From: Paraburkholderia podalyriae
GTDB taxonomy: Bacteria > Pseudomonadota > Gammaproteobacteria > Burkholderiales > Burkholderiaceae
DNA length: 64,000 bases
Assembly (NCBI RefSeq): GCF_014397785.1
Contig: NZ_VZQQ01000016.1
Location: 115,219 to 179,218, forward strand
Direction of reading: 5' to 3'
Both the position numbers and the translations under genes were made by a program. Shown piece after piece: positions 27,759 through 36,110 of the stretch (its first letter is position 1; every line of letters begins with the position of its first letter). Under the pieces are notes generated by a model. It had not been told where the DNA came from and did not search any database. It was given only the letters and a program-made list of their open reading frames with translations.

Positions 27759-27897
27759 GTTGACTGCATCTCCTCTTATGTGTGGCCCTTGATGCCATGT
27801 GTTGCAGGCGGCGTCCACCGCGTCGGCGGCGTGACGACAGCTTACAGAATCTTCTTCGGCCTGCGTCATGTCCGAAGCGAGACCGTATGGTTTGAGT

Positions 27898-28197
27898 TCA
27901 AGCCGATCGCGTGCTGCGCATGATAAGCGGCGGTACGACGAACGATAGCCACGTCGCCGGCCATGTATGAATGCGGTATTGCTCGTAGAAAGACGCGTAG
28001 ACAGGGATGATCGCGAGCCACGCGAGCTTGTCGGCGGCCTGCTGCATCAGCGCGAGCGATGCGTTGCACAGCGTGTCGCGCCAGCTGTAGAGCCGCCCGG
28101 CCGGGCGCGTGCGGCTCACGTGCCACGCCTCCCAGCCGATGCAGGCAAGAAAGACGGGCGCCATGGCGAGCAGCAGCAATTCGGCATCGAATTGCAT
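27898..28197 (-). pseudogene. Truncated sterol desaturase / fatty acid hydroxylase family gene
   Basis: The 99-residue frame starts MQFDAELLLLAMAPVFLACIG and continues EAWHVSRT, YSWRDTLCNASLALMQQAADKLAWLAIIPVYASFYE and TWPATWLSFVV. This resembles the N-terminal membrane segments of sterol desaturase family proteins, which then normally continue with several His-box motifs (HxxxH, HHxxH) over about 200 more residues. Here the similarity stops near residue 88 and the frame ends ten codons later. None of the His boxes appear in any minus-strand frame downstream. It looks like a decayed relic, recognised from memory of the family only. Confidence 0.65.
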
Positions 28198-28388
28198 CGT
28201 GTCTCCCTTCCTGGTCCCTGACCGCCGCGCGGTGCGCAGCGGGTGGTGTCGTTATCGTTCGTGCGGGTCGCGCGGTCCGAACGACCGGGCGCGCCTGCGT
28301 GGCAAGCGCTTGATGTCGCGCACCGCATGCTGCCCGACAGCGTACACGGTTAGCCGCTTGCCGCGCGTGGCATCGCTAGAAGGAATAC

Positions 28389-30029
28389 TCAGTGGCCGGC
28401 GCGCTTGCGCGGGTTTTTCCTGGGCTTCTCGCGCGCTTCCCCGATGGGCGCGGAGACCTTCGTGAAGGCCTGTGACGGGCCTTCGTACACCCATTCGAGC
28501 AGCGCGTCGTGCGCGGCGCGCGCCGCTTCCGAATGCGGATCGTTGATCAGGCTGACAACGATGTAGCTGTTGCCGTCGGCCGACGCGACGTAACCGGCGA
28601 TCGCGCGCACGTCGCGCAGCGTGCCGGTCTTGATGTGCGCGTTGCCGCCCGCGCCCCGGGTGGTCAGGCGGTTGCGCATCGTGCCGTCGACACCGGCGAT
28701 CGGCAGCGAGTCGACGAACACCTGCGCGACCGGACTCGCGTTCGCGCGTTGCAGGACATCGGCGAGCGCGAGCGCGGTGATGTGTTCGCCGCGCGACAGT
28801 CCCGAGCCGTTTTCGAGCGACAGGTACTCGGTATTCAGGCTGTCGCGCTCCAGGAAAGCTTCGATTGCGCGAGCGGCTTTCGCGGGCGTGGCGGGCGCCC
28901 TTTCCTCGGCGGCGCCGATCGTCAGGAACAGGTTGCGCGCCATCGTGTTGTTGCTGAACTTGTTGATGTCGCGAACGATGTCCGACAGCATCGGCCCGTC
29001 GTGCGTCGCGACGAGCTTGGCGCCGACCGGCACCGCGCCTTCGCGGGTCGCGCCCGTGAACGTGCCGCCAGTTTGCTGCCACAGCGCGAGGAAGCCGCGC
29101 GCGAAGAACGTCGAGTGATCGAGTACGGCGACGTTGATCGCGCGCGCGTCGCAGCGCACCGGGAAGTCGCCGATGAACGACGCGACGAGCGTGCCGTCAG
29201 GCTCCGGCGTGACGGTCGGCGTCGGCAGCTCGCCGCGGCATGGGCCGCTCGTCGCACGCAGCTGGTTGTCGATGCGCAGTTGCGCGAGCGCGGGCAGCAC
29301 GTCGATCGCCACCGAGCCGTCCGCAGATGGCGTCAGCGTGAACGACAACGATTTGAACGCGTACAACAGCGGATCAGGGCCGACGTTGTACGGCGCGCTC
29401 ACGTCGTCGTCGAACGCGGGCAGGTCGCGCGTCGACGGATCGAAGTAGCGCTTGTCGAGCACCAGCGCGCCGTCGATGCCGTTGATGCCCGCCTTGTGGA
29501 TCTTCTGCACGAGGTCGATCAGTTCTTCCGGCACGAGCTTCGGGTCGCCCGTGCCCTGGATGTACAGATTGCCGTGCAGCACGCCGCTCGCGTCGAGCGT
29601 GCCGTCCGCGTACGCGCTGGTGCGCCAGCGGTAGCTGGGGCCGAGGATCGACAGGCCCGAGTACGTGGTGACGAGCTTCATCGTCGAGGCGGGCATCATC
29701 GGCTTGCCGGCGTTCAGCGCAAGGATCGGCGTGCGATCGCCGACCTTTTCGACGACCACGCTGATCGACGACAACGGCACGTGAGCGCGCTGCAGACCGA
29801 CCATCACCGGCTGCGGCAGCACCGTCGTGACGTTGACGCTGGGATGCGTGGCCTTGATGCGTGCTTCTGCCGCCAGCGGCAGCGCCGCGCTCGCACCGAG
29901 CGCGGCGGCGCAGAGCCAGACGGCCGTGCGCGGCGCGAGGCGGTAAGGCATGATGGCTGCGCGATTGAACATACGGCGCGAGCGCGACGCCAGACGGCGT
30001 GCGACGGAAGACAGAAAAGCGTGCGTCAT
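28389..30029 (-). CDS. dacB: D-alanyl-D-alanine carboxypeptidase/endopeptidase (PBP4)
   Basis: This periplasmic penicillin-binding protein trims or cleaves peptidoglycan cross-links. The SxxK motif is in PASTMKL (about residue 115), SxN in KFSNNTMA and KTG in HIKTGTL, in the order and spacing of S13 peptidases with the inserted extra domains. The signal peptide is MPYRLAPRTAVWLCAAALGA and later, so the start could be ATG 29951; ATG 30029 is given as the outer choice, and an upstream TTG seems unlikely. The last ~15 residues form a basic tail (REKPRKNPRKRAGH). It is divergent from the two-component operon. Confidence 0.93.
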   Translation of the reverse strand: MTHAFLSSVARRLASRSRRMFNRAAIMPYRLAPRTAVWLCAAALGASAALPLAAEARIKATHPSVNVTTVLPQPVMVGLQRAHVPLSSISVVVEKVGDRTPILALNAGKPMMPASTMKLVTTYSGLSILGPSYRWRTSAYADGTLDASGVLHGNLYIQGTGDPKLVPEELIDLVQKIHKAGINGIDGALVLDKRYFDPSTRDLPAFDDDVSAPYNVGPDPLLYAFKSLSFTLTPSADGSVAIDVLPALAQLRIDNQLRATSGPCRGELPTPTVTPEPDGTLVASFIGDFPVRCDARAINVAVLDHSTFFARGFLALWQQTGGTFTGATREGAVPVGAKLVATHDGPMLSDIVRDINKFSNNTMARNLFLTIGAAEERAPATPAKAARAIEAFLERDSLNTEYLSLENGSGLSRGEHITALALADVLQRANASPVAQVFVDSLPIAGVDGTMRNRLTTRGAGGNAHIKTGTLRDVRAIAGYVASADGNSYIVVSLINDPHSEAARAAHDALLEWVYEGPSQAFTKVSAPIGEAREKPRKNPRKRAGH

Positions 30030-30278
30030 GAACGGGTGAACAGGCAAACGGACGAGCAGGATTTCAGGGCGTGCCGCGTGCGCGGGACAATGGAGCGACT
30101 AACCGGAGGATTGACGGCGCGGTAGCGCGCCGCGTGCTGCCCGACGGCCGTCGCGCGACGCAAAGCGCCCATTGTAGTGACATGCCGCGGCGCTGCGGTG
30201 AAAAAAGCGCCACACGCCGCGCAGGCCGGAAGCGGGCGCTAGAATGCGGCATCATCGAATGTTTTGGAACGGACAACC

Positions 30279-30941
30279 ATGCGCATCCTGCTAGTCGAAG
30301 ATGACCGGATGATCGCCGAAGGCGTGCGCAAGGCGCTGCGCGGCGAAGGCTTCGCCGTCGATTGGGTCGAGGACGGTGAGGCGGCGCTGCGCGCGGCGGC
30401 CACCCAGCCTTACGACCTCGCGTTGCTCGATCTCGGTCTGCCCAAGCGCGACGGTCTCGAGGTGCTGCGTGCGCTGCGCGCGCGCGGCCATGCGTTGCCG
30501 GTGCTGATTGTCACCGCGCGCGACGCGGTTGCCGATCGCGTCAAGGGACTCGACGCCGGCGCTGACGATTACCTTGTCAAACCTTTCGATCTCGACGAAC
30601 TCGGCGCGCGCATGCGCGCGCTGATCCGGCGCCAGTCCGGCCGCAGCGATTCGACGATTCGACACGGCAATTTGACCCTCGATCCCGCGTCGCACCAGGT
30701 CACGCTTGATGGCGCGCCGGTCGCGCTATCCGCGCGCGAATTCGCATTGCTCGAGGCGCTGCTCGCGCGGCCCGGCGCGGTGCTGTCCAAGAGCCAGCTC
30801 GAGGAAAAGATGTATGGCTGGGGCGAGGAGATCGGCAGCAATACGGTCGAGGTTTATATCCACGCGCTGCGCAAGAAGCTCGGCGCCGATCTGATCCGCA
30901 ACGTGCGCGGGCTCGGCTACATGATCGCGAAGGACGCCTGA
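30279..30941 (+). CDS. OmpR-class response regulator (PmrA/QseB-like)
   Basis: The 220-residue protein has a receiver domain (MRILLVEDDRMIAEGV, phospho-Asp in DLALLDLGLPKRDG at about residue 51, KPFDLDEL) and a winged-helix domain with SNTVEVYIHALRKKLG and VRGLGYMI. It belongs to the PmrA/QseB/TctD branch by overall sequence style. The kinase gene follows after 4 bp. A PmrA-type direct repeat precedes the degP gene just downstream of this operon, making degP a likely target. Confidence 0.93.
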   Translation: MRILLVEDDRMIAEGVRKALRGEGFAVDWVEDGEAALRAAATQPYDLALLDLGLPKRDGLEVLRALRARGHALPVLIVTARDAVADRVKGLDAGADDYLVKPFDLDELGARMRALIRRQSGRSDSTIRHGNLTLDPASHQVTLDGAPVALSAREFALLEALLARPGAVLSKSQLEEKMYGWGEEIGSNTVEVYIHALRKKLGADLIRNVRGLGYMIAKDA

Positions 30942-30945
30942 GCCG

Positions 30946-32244
30946 ATGCGCTCGATTCGCCGTCAACTGTTGTTCTGGCTGCTCGCGCTCGTACTGCTCG
31001 GCGTCGGCATCGCGGGCTGGCTGATCTATCGGCAGGCGCTCGCCGAAGCGAACGAGCTGTTCGACTACCAGCTCGAGCAGATTGCCGCCGCGCTGCCGGC
31101 GGAACCGTTTTCGCAGGTGCTCGGCCGCGATACCGGCGACGAAGGCATCGTGCTGCAGATCTGGAACCGCAACGGCATGCTGATGTACTACTCGCGGCCG
31201 CGCGCGCCGCTCGCGCCGCGCGCCGAGCTGGGGTTTTCGACGGAGCGTACGGACCGCGGCGAATGGCGCGTGTATGGCGCGATCGTCGGCGATAACGTCG
31301 TGCAGCTCGCGCAGCCGCTGTCGGTGCGCAACCGGCTCGCCGCCAACGTCGCGCTGCGCACGCTGTGGCCGCTGATCGTGCTGCTGCCGCTGCTCGGACT
31401 CGCGGTGTGGGTGATCGTCGGCCGCGGGCTGCGGCCGCTGCGACGCGTGACGAGCGCGCTCGACATGCGTCATCCGGAGGCGCTCGATCCGTTGCCCGAT
31501 CAGCGCTTGCCGCTCGAAGTGCGGCCGCTCGTGCGCGCGCTGAACGGGCTGCTGCAGCGGCTCGCGACCGCGCTCGATATCCAGAAGGCGTTCGTCGCCG
31601 ATGCCGCGCACGAATTGCGCACGCCGCTTGCCGCGGTGCAGATCCAGGCCCAGCTGGTTGCGAGGGCCAAGGACGACACAGCCCGCAGCGAAGCGCTCAC
31701 TGATCTACAGGCGGGCGTCACGCGCGCGACGCGCCTTGCCGAGCAACTGCTCGCGCTCGCGCGCGCCGAGCCGGACGGCGCTGCGGTGGCTGGGGCGCTC
31801 GATCTGCGCGAGCTATTGCGGGAGTGCGTCGCGAGCTACGCGCCGCTCGCGATGAATCGCGGCGTCGACCTCGGCATCGAGGCGAGCGAGGCCGCCAGCG
31901 TGACCGGCGACGCCGAAGCGCTGCGCGTGATGTTCACCAACCTCGTCGACAACGCGACCAAGTACACGCCGCAACGCGGCCGCGTCGACGTGAGCTTGCG
32001 CGTCGAAGACGGCCATCCGGTCGTGCGGATCGCTGATAGCGGCCCGGGTATCGATCCCGCCGATCGCGAGCGGGTGTTCGACCGCTTTTATCGCGCGGGC
32101 GCGGGCGCGAATCGCGCGCGCACCGACGTGGCCGGCAGCGGTCTGGGCCTCGCGATCGTGCGCCGGATTGCCACGCAACATCATGCGCAAGTGTCGCTCA
32201 GCGAATCGCCGGCCGGTGGTTTGCAGGTCACTGTACGCTTCTGA
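30946..32244 (+). CDS. Sensor histidine kinase (PmrB/QseC-like)
   Basis: The 432-residue inner-membrane protein has TM1 at residues 8-28, a periplasmic sensor of about 110 residues, TM2 at about 140-160, a HAMP-like segment, the phospho-His motif DAAHELRTPLAAVQ near residue 218 and an HATPase domain with NLVDNATKYTP, DSGPGID and GSGLGLAIV. It is the partner of the preceding regulator. The ligand is unknown; the family senses cations, adrenergic-like signals or envelope-active peptides. Confidence 0.93.
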   Translation: MRSIRRQLLFWLLALVLLGVGIAGWLIYRQALAEANELFDYQLEQIAAALPAEPFSQVLGRDTGDEGIVLQIWNRNGMLMYYSRPRAPLAPRAELGFSTERTDRGEWRVYGAIVGDNVVQLAQPLSVRNRLAANVALRTLWPLIVLLPLLGLAVWVIVGRGLRPLRRVTSALDMRHPEALDPLPDQRLPLEVRPLVRALNGLLQRLATALDIQKAFVADAAHELRTPLAAVQIQAQLVARAKDDTARSEALTDLQAGVTRATRLAEQLLALARAEPDGAAVAGALDLRELLRECVASYAPLAMNRGVDLGIEASEAASVTGDAEALRVMFTNLVDNATKYTPQRGRVDVSLRVEDGHPVVRIADSGPGIDPADRERVFDRFYRAGAGANRARTDVAGSGLGLAIVRRIATQHHAQVSLSESPAGGLQVTVRF

Positions 32245-32338
32245 GCATGCTGGTTTACCCTTCAGCCAAACCCGGCGTTCATGCTGTCGCGATGACCCAT
32301 AGCGGCCGGCCCGATAAGGTTCTCACGACCTGGCGCTA

Positions 32339-32355
32339 CTTAAGACTCTTTTAAG
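32339..32355 (+). promoter_or_regulatory. PmrA-type box upstream of degP
   Basis: The sequence CTTAAGACTCTTTTAAG is two hexamers, CTTAAG and TTTAAG, separated by 5 bp, exactly fitting the known PmrA consensus YTTAAK-N5-YTTAAK. It lies 55 bp before the degP ATG, where an activator next to a -35 would bind, and 95 bp after the two-component operon that encodes a PmrA-like regulator. Confidence 0.75.
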
Positions 32356-32409
32356 TGACGCCCCTTACGCTCCTCGGCATCCAAAGTCACTTTCTCCTGT
32401 CAGGAACCC

Positions 32410-33930
32410 ATGATGAACGCGAAAACCTTGTCCCGCGGCGCCGTTGCGGTAGCTGTCGCCGCTGCGCTTTCAGCTGGCTATGTGGCGGGCCATCGCGATG
32501 TGCCCGCACCGCAGATCATCTCGCCGGCGGAAGCTGCCGCGATGATGCCCGCGGAAGCCGCCGCCAAAACCGGTATCCCCGATTTCTCCGGTCTCGTGGA
32601 GACCTATGGTCCGGCCGTCGTCAACATCAGCGCGAAGCACGTGGTCAAGCAGACCGCGATGCGCGGTAACGGCGGCAACCTCAACGGCAACCAGTTGCCG
32701 ATCGATCCGAACGATCCGTTCTATCAGTTCTACAAACGTTTCTTCGGCGGCGTGCCCGGCATGCAGGGCGGCGATGGCGGCGACGCGCCCGACCAGCCGA
32801 GCGCGAGCCTTGGCTCGGGCTTCATCATCAGCAATGACGGCTACATTCTCACGAACGCGCACGTGGTCGATGGCGCGAACGTCGTCACCGTGAAGCTCAC
32901 CGACAAGCGCGAGTTCAAGGCGAAGGTGGTCGGCGCCGACAAGCAGTCCGACGTCGCCGTGCTGAAGATCGACGCGAGCGATCTGCCGACCGTGAAGATT
33001 GGCGATCCGCGCCAGAGCAAGGTGGGTCAGTGGGTCGTCGCGATCGGCTCGCCATACGGCTTCGACAACACCGTGACTTCGGGCATCATCAGCGCCAAGT
33101 CGCGCTCCCTGCCTAACGAGAACTACACGCCGTTCATCCAGACCGACGTGCCGGTGAACCCGGGAAACTCGGGCGGTCCGCTCTTCAACCTGCAAGGCGA
33201 AGTGATCGGCATCAACTCGATGATCTACTCGCAGACGGGCGGCTTCCAGGGCCTGTCGTTCGCGATTCCGATTACCGAGGCGATCAAGGTCAAGGACGAT
33301 CTCGTCAAGACCGGACACGTGAGCCGCGGCCGCCTCGGCGTCGCGGTGCAGGGCTTGAACCAGACGCTCGCCGAATCGTTCGGCATGAAGAAGCCGCAAG
33401 GTGCGCTGGTCAGCTCGGTCGACGCCAGTGGTCCGGCGGCCAAGGCCGGCTTGCAGCCGGGCGACGTGATCCTGTCGGTGAATGGCGACGAAGTCAGCGA
33501 TTCGACGGATCTGCCGGCGAAGATCGCCGGTCTCGCGCCGGGCAGCACGGCGACGCTGAAAGTATGGCGCGATAAGGCCAGCAAGGATGTGAAGGTGACG
33601 ATCGGCTCGTTCTCGGACGCGAAGGTCGCGTCGGCGACCAAGGCCGATCAGCAGACCCAGCTGCAAGGCCGTCTCGGCGTCGCGGTGCGGCCGCTGACGC
33701 CAGAAGAGAAGAGCGGCGCATCGGTGTCGCACGGTCTGCTCGTGCAGCAGGCGGGCGGCGCGGCGGCGAGCGCCGGCATCCAGCCGGGCGACGTGATTCT
33801 CGCGGTCAACGGCCGTCCGGTCACTAACATTGATCAGTTGAAGCAGATGATTTCGGGCGCAGGCAACAGCATTGCGCTGCTGATCCAGCGGGACAACGCG
33901 CAGATTTTTGTGCCCGTCGATCTCGGCTGA
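32410..33930 (+). CDS. degP: Do-family periplasmic serine protease (DegP/MucD)
   Basis: The 506-residue protein starts with a signal sequence (AVAVAVAAALSAGYVAG). The trypsin-like domain has His151 (TNAHVVDG), Asp181 (KQSDVAVLKID) and Ser254 (NPGNSGGP). Two PDZ domains follow, each with a GLQPGDVILSVNG or GIQPGDVILAVNG core. It degrades or refolds misfolded envelope proteins. A PmrA-like box upstream and a terminator downstream frame it as a single-gene unit beside its likely regulator. Confidence 0.95.
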   Translation: MMNAKTLSRGAVAVAVAAALSAGYVAGHRDVPAPQIISPAEAAAMMPAEAAAKTGIPDFSGLVETYGPAVVNISAKHVVKQTAMRGNGGNLNGNQLPIDPNDPFYQFYKRFFGGVPGMQGGDGGDAPDQPSASLGSGFIISNDGYILTNAHVVDGANVVTVKLTDKREFKAKVVGADKQSDVAVLKIDASDLPTVKIGDPRQSKVGQWVVAIGSPYGFDNTVTSGIISAKSRSLPNENYTPFIQTDVPVNPGNSGGPLFNLQGEVIGINSMIYSQTGGFQGLSFAIPITEAIKVKDDLVKTGHVSRGRLGVAVQGLNQTLAESFGMKKPQGALVSSVDASGPAAKAGLQPGDVILSVNGDEVSDSTDLPAKIAGLAPGSTATLKVWRDKASKDVKVTIGSFSDAKVASATKADQQTQLQGRLGVAVRPLTPEEKSGASVSHGLLVQQAGGAAASAGIQPGDVILAVNGRPVTNIDQLKQMISGAGNSIALLIQRDNAQIFVPVDLG

Positions 33931-33989
33931 TCCGGTAACCGGGCGGTCCGGACGGATCGCCCAACCCAGTTGGAGCTGTAGTAGCGATT

Positions 33990-34028
33990 GCCGGTCCTTT
34001 GCATTTACTGCAAGGACCGGCTTTTTTT
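33990..34028 (+). terminator. Terminator after degP
   Basis: GCCGGTCCTT at 33990-33999 pairs with AAGGACCGGC at 34012-34021 with an inner TGCA/TGCA pairing, followed by seven T residues at 34022-34028. Confidence 0.93.
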
Positions 34029-34210
34029 CGCCTGTCCGGACCGTGCTGCCGCGAGCAGCGCAGACAGGCCGAAGCGCGCCACGCGGATCGGTGCCACGAT
34101 GGTCGCGCGTGTTCCGTCGACGCAACGGACGCTTGGCACAAAGGTTGCAGGATGCTTGCTTTGGACCTGTTCAGGGACTGGGCAAGGACTTTAACAAGGA
34201 GAGCGGACCG

Positions 34211-34705
34211 ATGAAAACCCAATGCAATCAGCAACGGATCGTAGCCGTCGCGCTGTGCGCGGCGCTCACGCTCGGACTGGCGGGCGGCGCGCACGCGCAG
34301 CAGGCGGGCGTGACCGGCGGCTCGACCACCGACAACACCAGCGCCGGCAACACCAACGGCGGCGGTCTGCCGCAAGTCCAGCAGCAGGGCGACGTGTCGT
34401 ACGTGTCGGGCGGCGTCGGCCTCGACGAATCGCGGGCGCTGCGACAAGCGCAAAGCCAGTGGCCGCTGACGCTGCGCTTCACCGGACCCAACGCCGAGTT
34501 TCTCGCCGATGTGCACGTGCGTATCGTCGATGCGCATAACGGCGAATTGCTCAACACGACGTCGCGCGGACCGTTCATGCTGGTGCGCCTGAGCCCCGGC
34601 CGCTACACGGTGCACGCGAAATACAACGACAGCGAGCAAACCCGCTCGGTTAGCGTGCCGGCGCACGGCAACGTCAAATCCGCGTTCATCTGGAACGTGA
34701 AGTAA
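34211..34705 (+). CDS. Secreted carboxypeptidase-regulatory-like domain protein
   Basis: A 164-residue protein with signal peptide MKTQCNQQRIVAVALCAALT (cut near AHA-QQ), a Gly/Thr/Asn-rich spacer, and from about residue 70 a beta-sandwich-like part with ADVHVRIVDAHNGELLNTTSRGPFMLVRLSPGRYTVHAKYN, typical of carboxypeptidase-regulatory or Cna-B-like folds. It is probably periplasmic. Function is unknown. AAGGAGAGCG before the ATG is a strong ribosome site. Confidence 0.8.
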   Translation: MKTQCNQQRIVAVALCAALTLGLAGGAHAQQAGVTGGSTTDNTSAGNTNGGGLPQVQQQGDVSYVSGGVGLDESRALRQAQSQWPLTLRFTGPNAEFLADVHVRIVDAHNGELLNTTSRGPFMLVRLSPGRYTVHAKYNDSEQTRSVSVPAHGNVKSAFIWNVK

Positions 34706-34769
34706 CGGACCGATCCGTCCGCCGCCGCGCAGGAAGCTCGCGCAATCGGCCAAAGTTTGGCCGATAATG

Positions 34770-34794
34770 AAGCCACGGGCGTGTCCCGTGGCTT
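34770..34794 (+). terminator. Hairpin terminator after the carboxypeptidase-regulatory-like gene
   Basis: AAGCCACGGG (34770-34779) pairs with CCCGTGGCTT (34785-34794) around CGTGT. A second perfect palindrome, TCGGCCAAA-G-TTTGGCCGA, lies at about 34746-34764. The T tract is short. Confidence 0.65.
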
Positions 34795-34851
34795 TGCCGC
34801 TCCGGCGGCAACAGCCGGCAGTGCAGCGCCCACCCACCACGGAGCCTGGAC

Positions 34852-35232
34852 ATGAGCGATGCGTCGACATCTGCGGGACGGCCGGACGGCCATACCATCG
34901 TGATCCGCGATAACGCCCACCGCGTGCGCGTGATTCACGGGGGTGTGACGATGGCCGACACCCAGGCCGCGCTGACGTTGTCGGAGACCGGTTTGGCCGA
35001 CGTGTTCTATTTCCCGCGCGAGCACGTGAACATGGCCCGGCTCGAACGCTCGGCGCACACGTCGCATTGCCCGTTCAAGGGTGACGCGTCCTACTTCCAT
35101 CTGCGCACTGAAGATGGCGTGGTCGAGAACGCGGTGTGGAGCTACGAAGCGCCGTTCGAGCAGGTCAGTCGCATCAAGGGCTATCTCGCTTTTTACGCAT
35201 CGCGCGTCGACCGCATCGATCAGACGTCCTGA
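34852..35232 (+). CDS. DUF427 domain protein
   Basis: A 126-residue cytoplasmic protein with the DUF427 pattern: VIRDNAHRVRVIHGGVTMADTQAALTL, VFYFPREHVNMARLERSAHTSHCPFKGDASYFHLRT and AVWSYEAPFEQVSRIKGYLAFY. The family has a mixed beta fold of unknown activity. It lies 35 bp before the CoxG-like gene and is probably in the same unit. Confidence 0.88.
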   Translation: MSDASTSAGRPDGHTIVIRDNAHRVRVIHGGVTMADTQAALTLSETGLADVFYFPREHVNMARLERSAHTSHCPFKGDASYFHLRTEDGVVENAVWSYEAPFEQVSRIKGYLAFYASRVDRIDQTS

Positions 35233-35267
35233 TCCCGCAGTCGGCGCGTTCATCGGGGGAGGTTGTC

Positions 35268-36002
35268 ATGGAACTGAACGACGCGTTACGGATTCCGCTT
35301 GCGCCGTCCGAAGTATGGGACGCGTTGCAGGACCTCGCGCTGTTGCGTGCCAGCCTCGACAACTGTGAGTCGTTCGTGCGTGTCGCTCACGGCGAATACG
35401 CGCTGACGATGACCGTGCCGCTCGGCCCGTTGCGCGCGCACTACGAAGCGCGCGCGCATGTCGCCGGCCAGGATTCCGGCCCGGCGGACGCGCAGCGCCG
35501 CACCATCAACTTCAAGGCCAGGGCCGAGGGCATCGGCGCGTTGCGCGGTCAGATCGAAGTGCGTGTGCGCGCGGACGATGGCCGGGAGCGCGGCACGCGC
35601 ATCGATTACACGTTGTGGGCGACGTCGTCGGGACCGCTCGCCGAGCTGCCGACGCGCCAGCTCGAGAACGCGCTTCGTCAGCTCGCCGACGATTTTTTCG
35701 CCGAATTCGACGCCGTCGTGCGCGCCAAGCACGGCCAGGGGCCGAATCGCGCGCGTGGCACCGCGCCGCGTCGCCAGTACGTGTTTTTGCGGCCGATCAC
35801 GCTCGGCGGCATCGCGCGACGCGCGCGCATCGAGCACAGCCATGCGCTCCCGGGACGCGCGGCAAGCGCGTCGCATAGCTGGTCGCATGGCGTGCCGCAT
35901 CACGAACCGGGTCAGCACGTCGTGCCGTACTGGGCGTGGGCCGGGATGATTTTTCTGGTCGCGCTGTTGTTGTACGTCGCGCGCTGGTTCAGCGAGCATT
36001 GA
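35268..36002 (+). CDS. CoxG-like SRPBCC protein with C-terminal membrane anchor
   Basis: The 244-residue protein begins MELNDALRIPLAPSEVWDALQDLALLRASLDNCESF, the signature of CoxG (CO dehydrogenase subunit G) SRPBCC proteins, over residues 1-150. A basic, low-complexity linker follows and one membrane segment (WAWAGMIFLVALLLYVARWF) closes the protein. CoxG recruits CO dehydrogenase to the membrane; no coxMSL genes are in the window, so a different partner is likely. GGGGGAGG lies before the ATG. Confidence 0.82.
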   Translation: MELNDALRIPLAPSEVWDALQDLALLRASLDNCESFVRVAHGEYALTMTVPLGPLRAHYEARAHVAGQDSGPADAQRRTINFKARAEGIGALRGQIEVRVRADDGRERGTRIDYTLWATSSGPLAELPTRQLENALRQLADDFFAEFDAVVRAKHGQGPNRARGTAPRRQYVFLRPITLGGIARRARIEHSHALPGRAASASHSWSHGVPHHEPGQHVVPYWAWAGMIFLVALLLYVARWFSEH

Positions 36003-36110
36003 GGCGTCGGGTCGCGTGCAGCGCCTGACGGAACGCGCGACCGACATGCTCGCGCGACTACGAAATCCCGGTGGCGCACTACGAAATAACGGTGCTCCCG
36101 CGGCCTTCAT

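Noticed and set aside
26454..27923. Plus-strand 489-codon frame opposite the GDSL lipoprotein gene
   Set aside because: It crosses a strong bidirectional terminator and is Arg-rich; the minus-strand gene has catalytic motifs and a lipobox.
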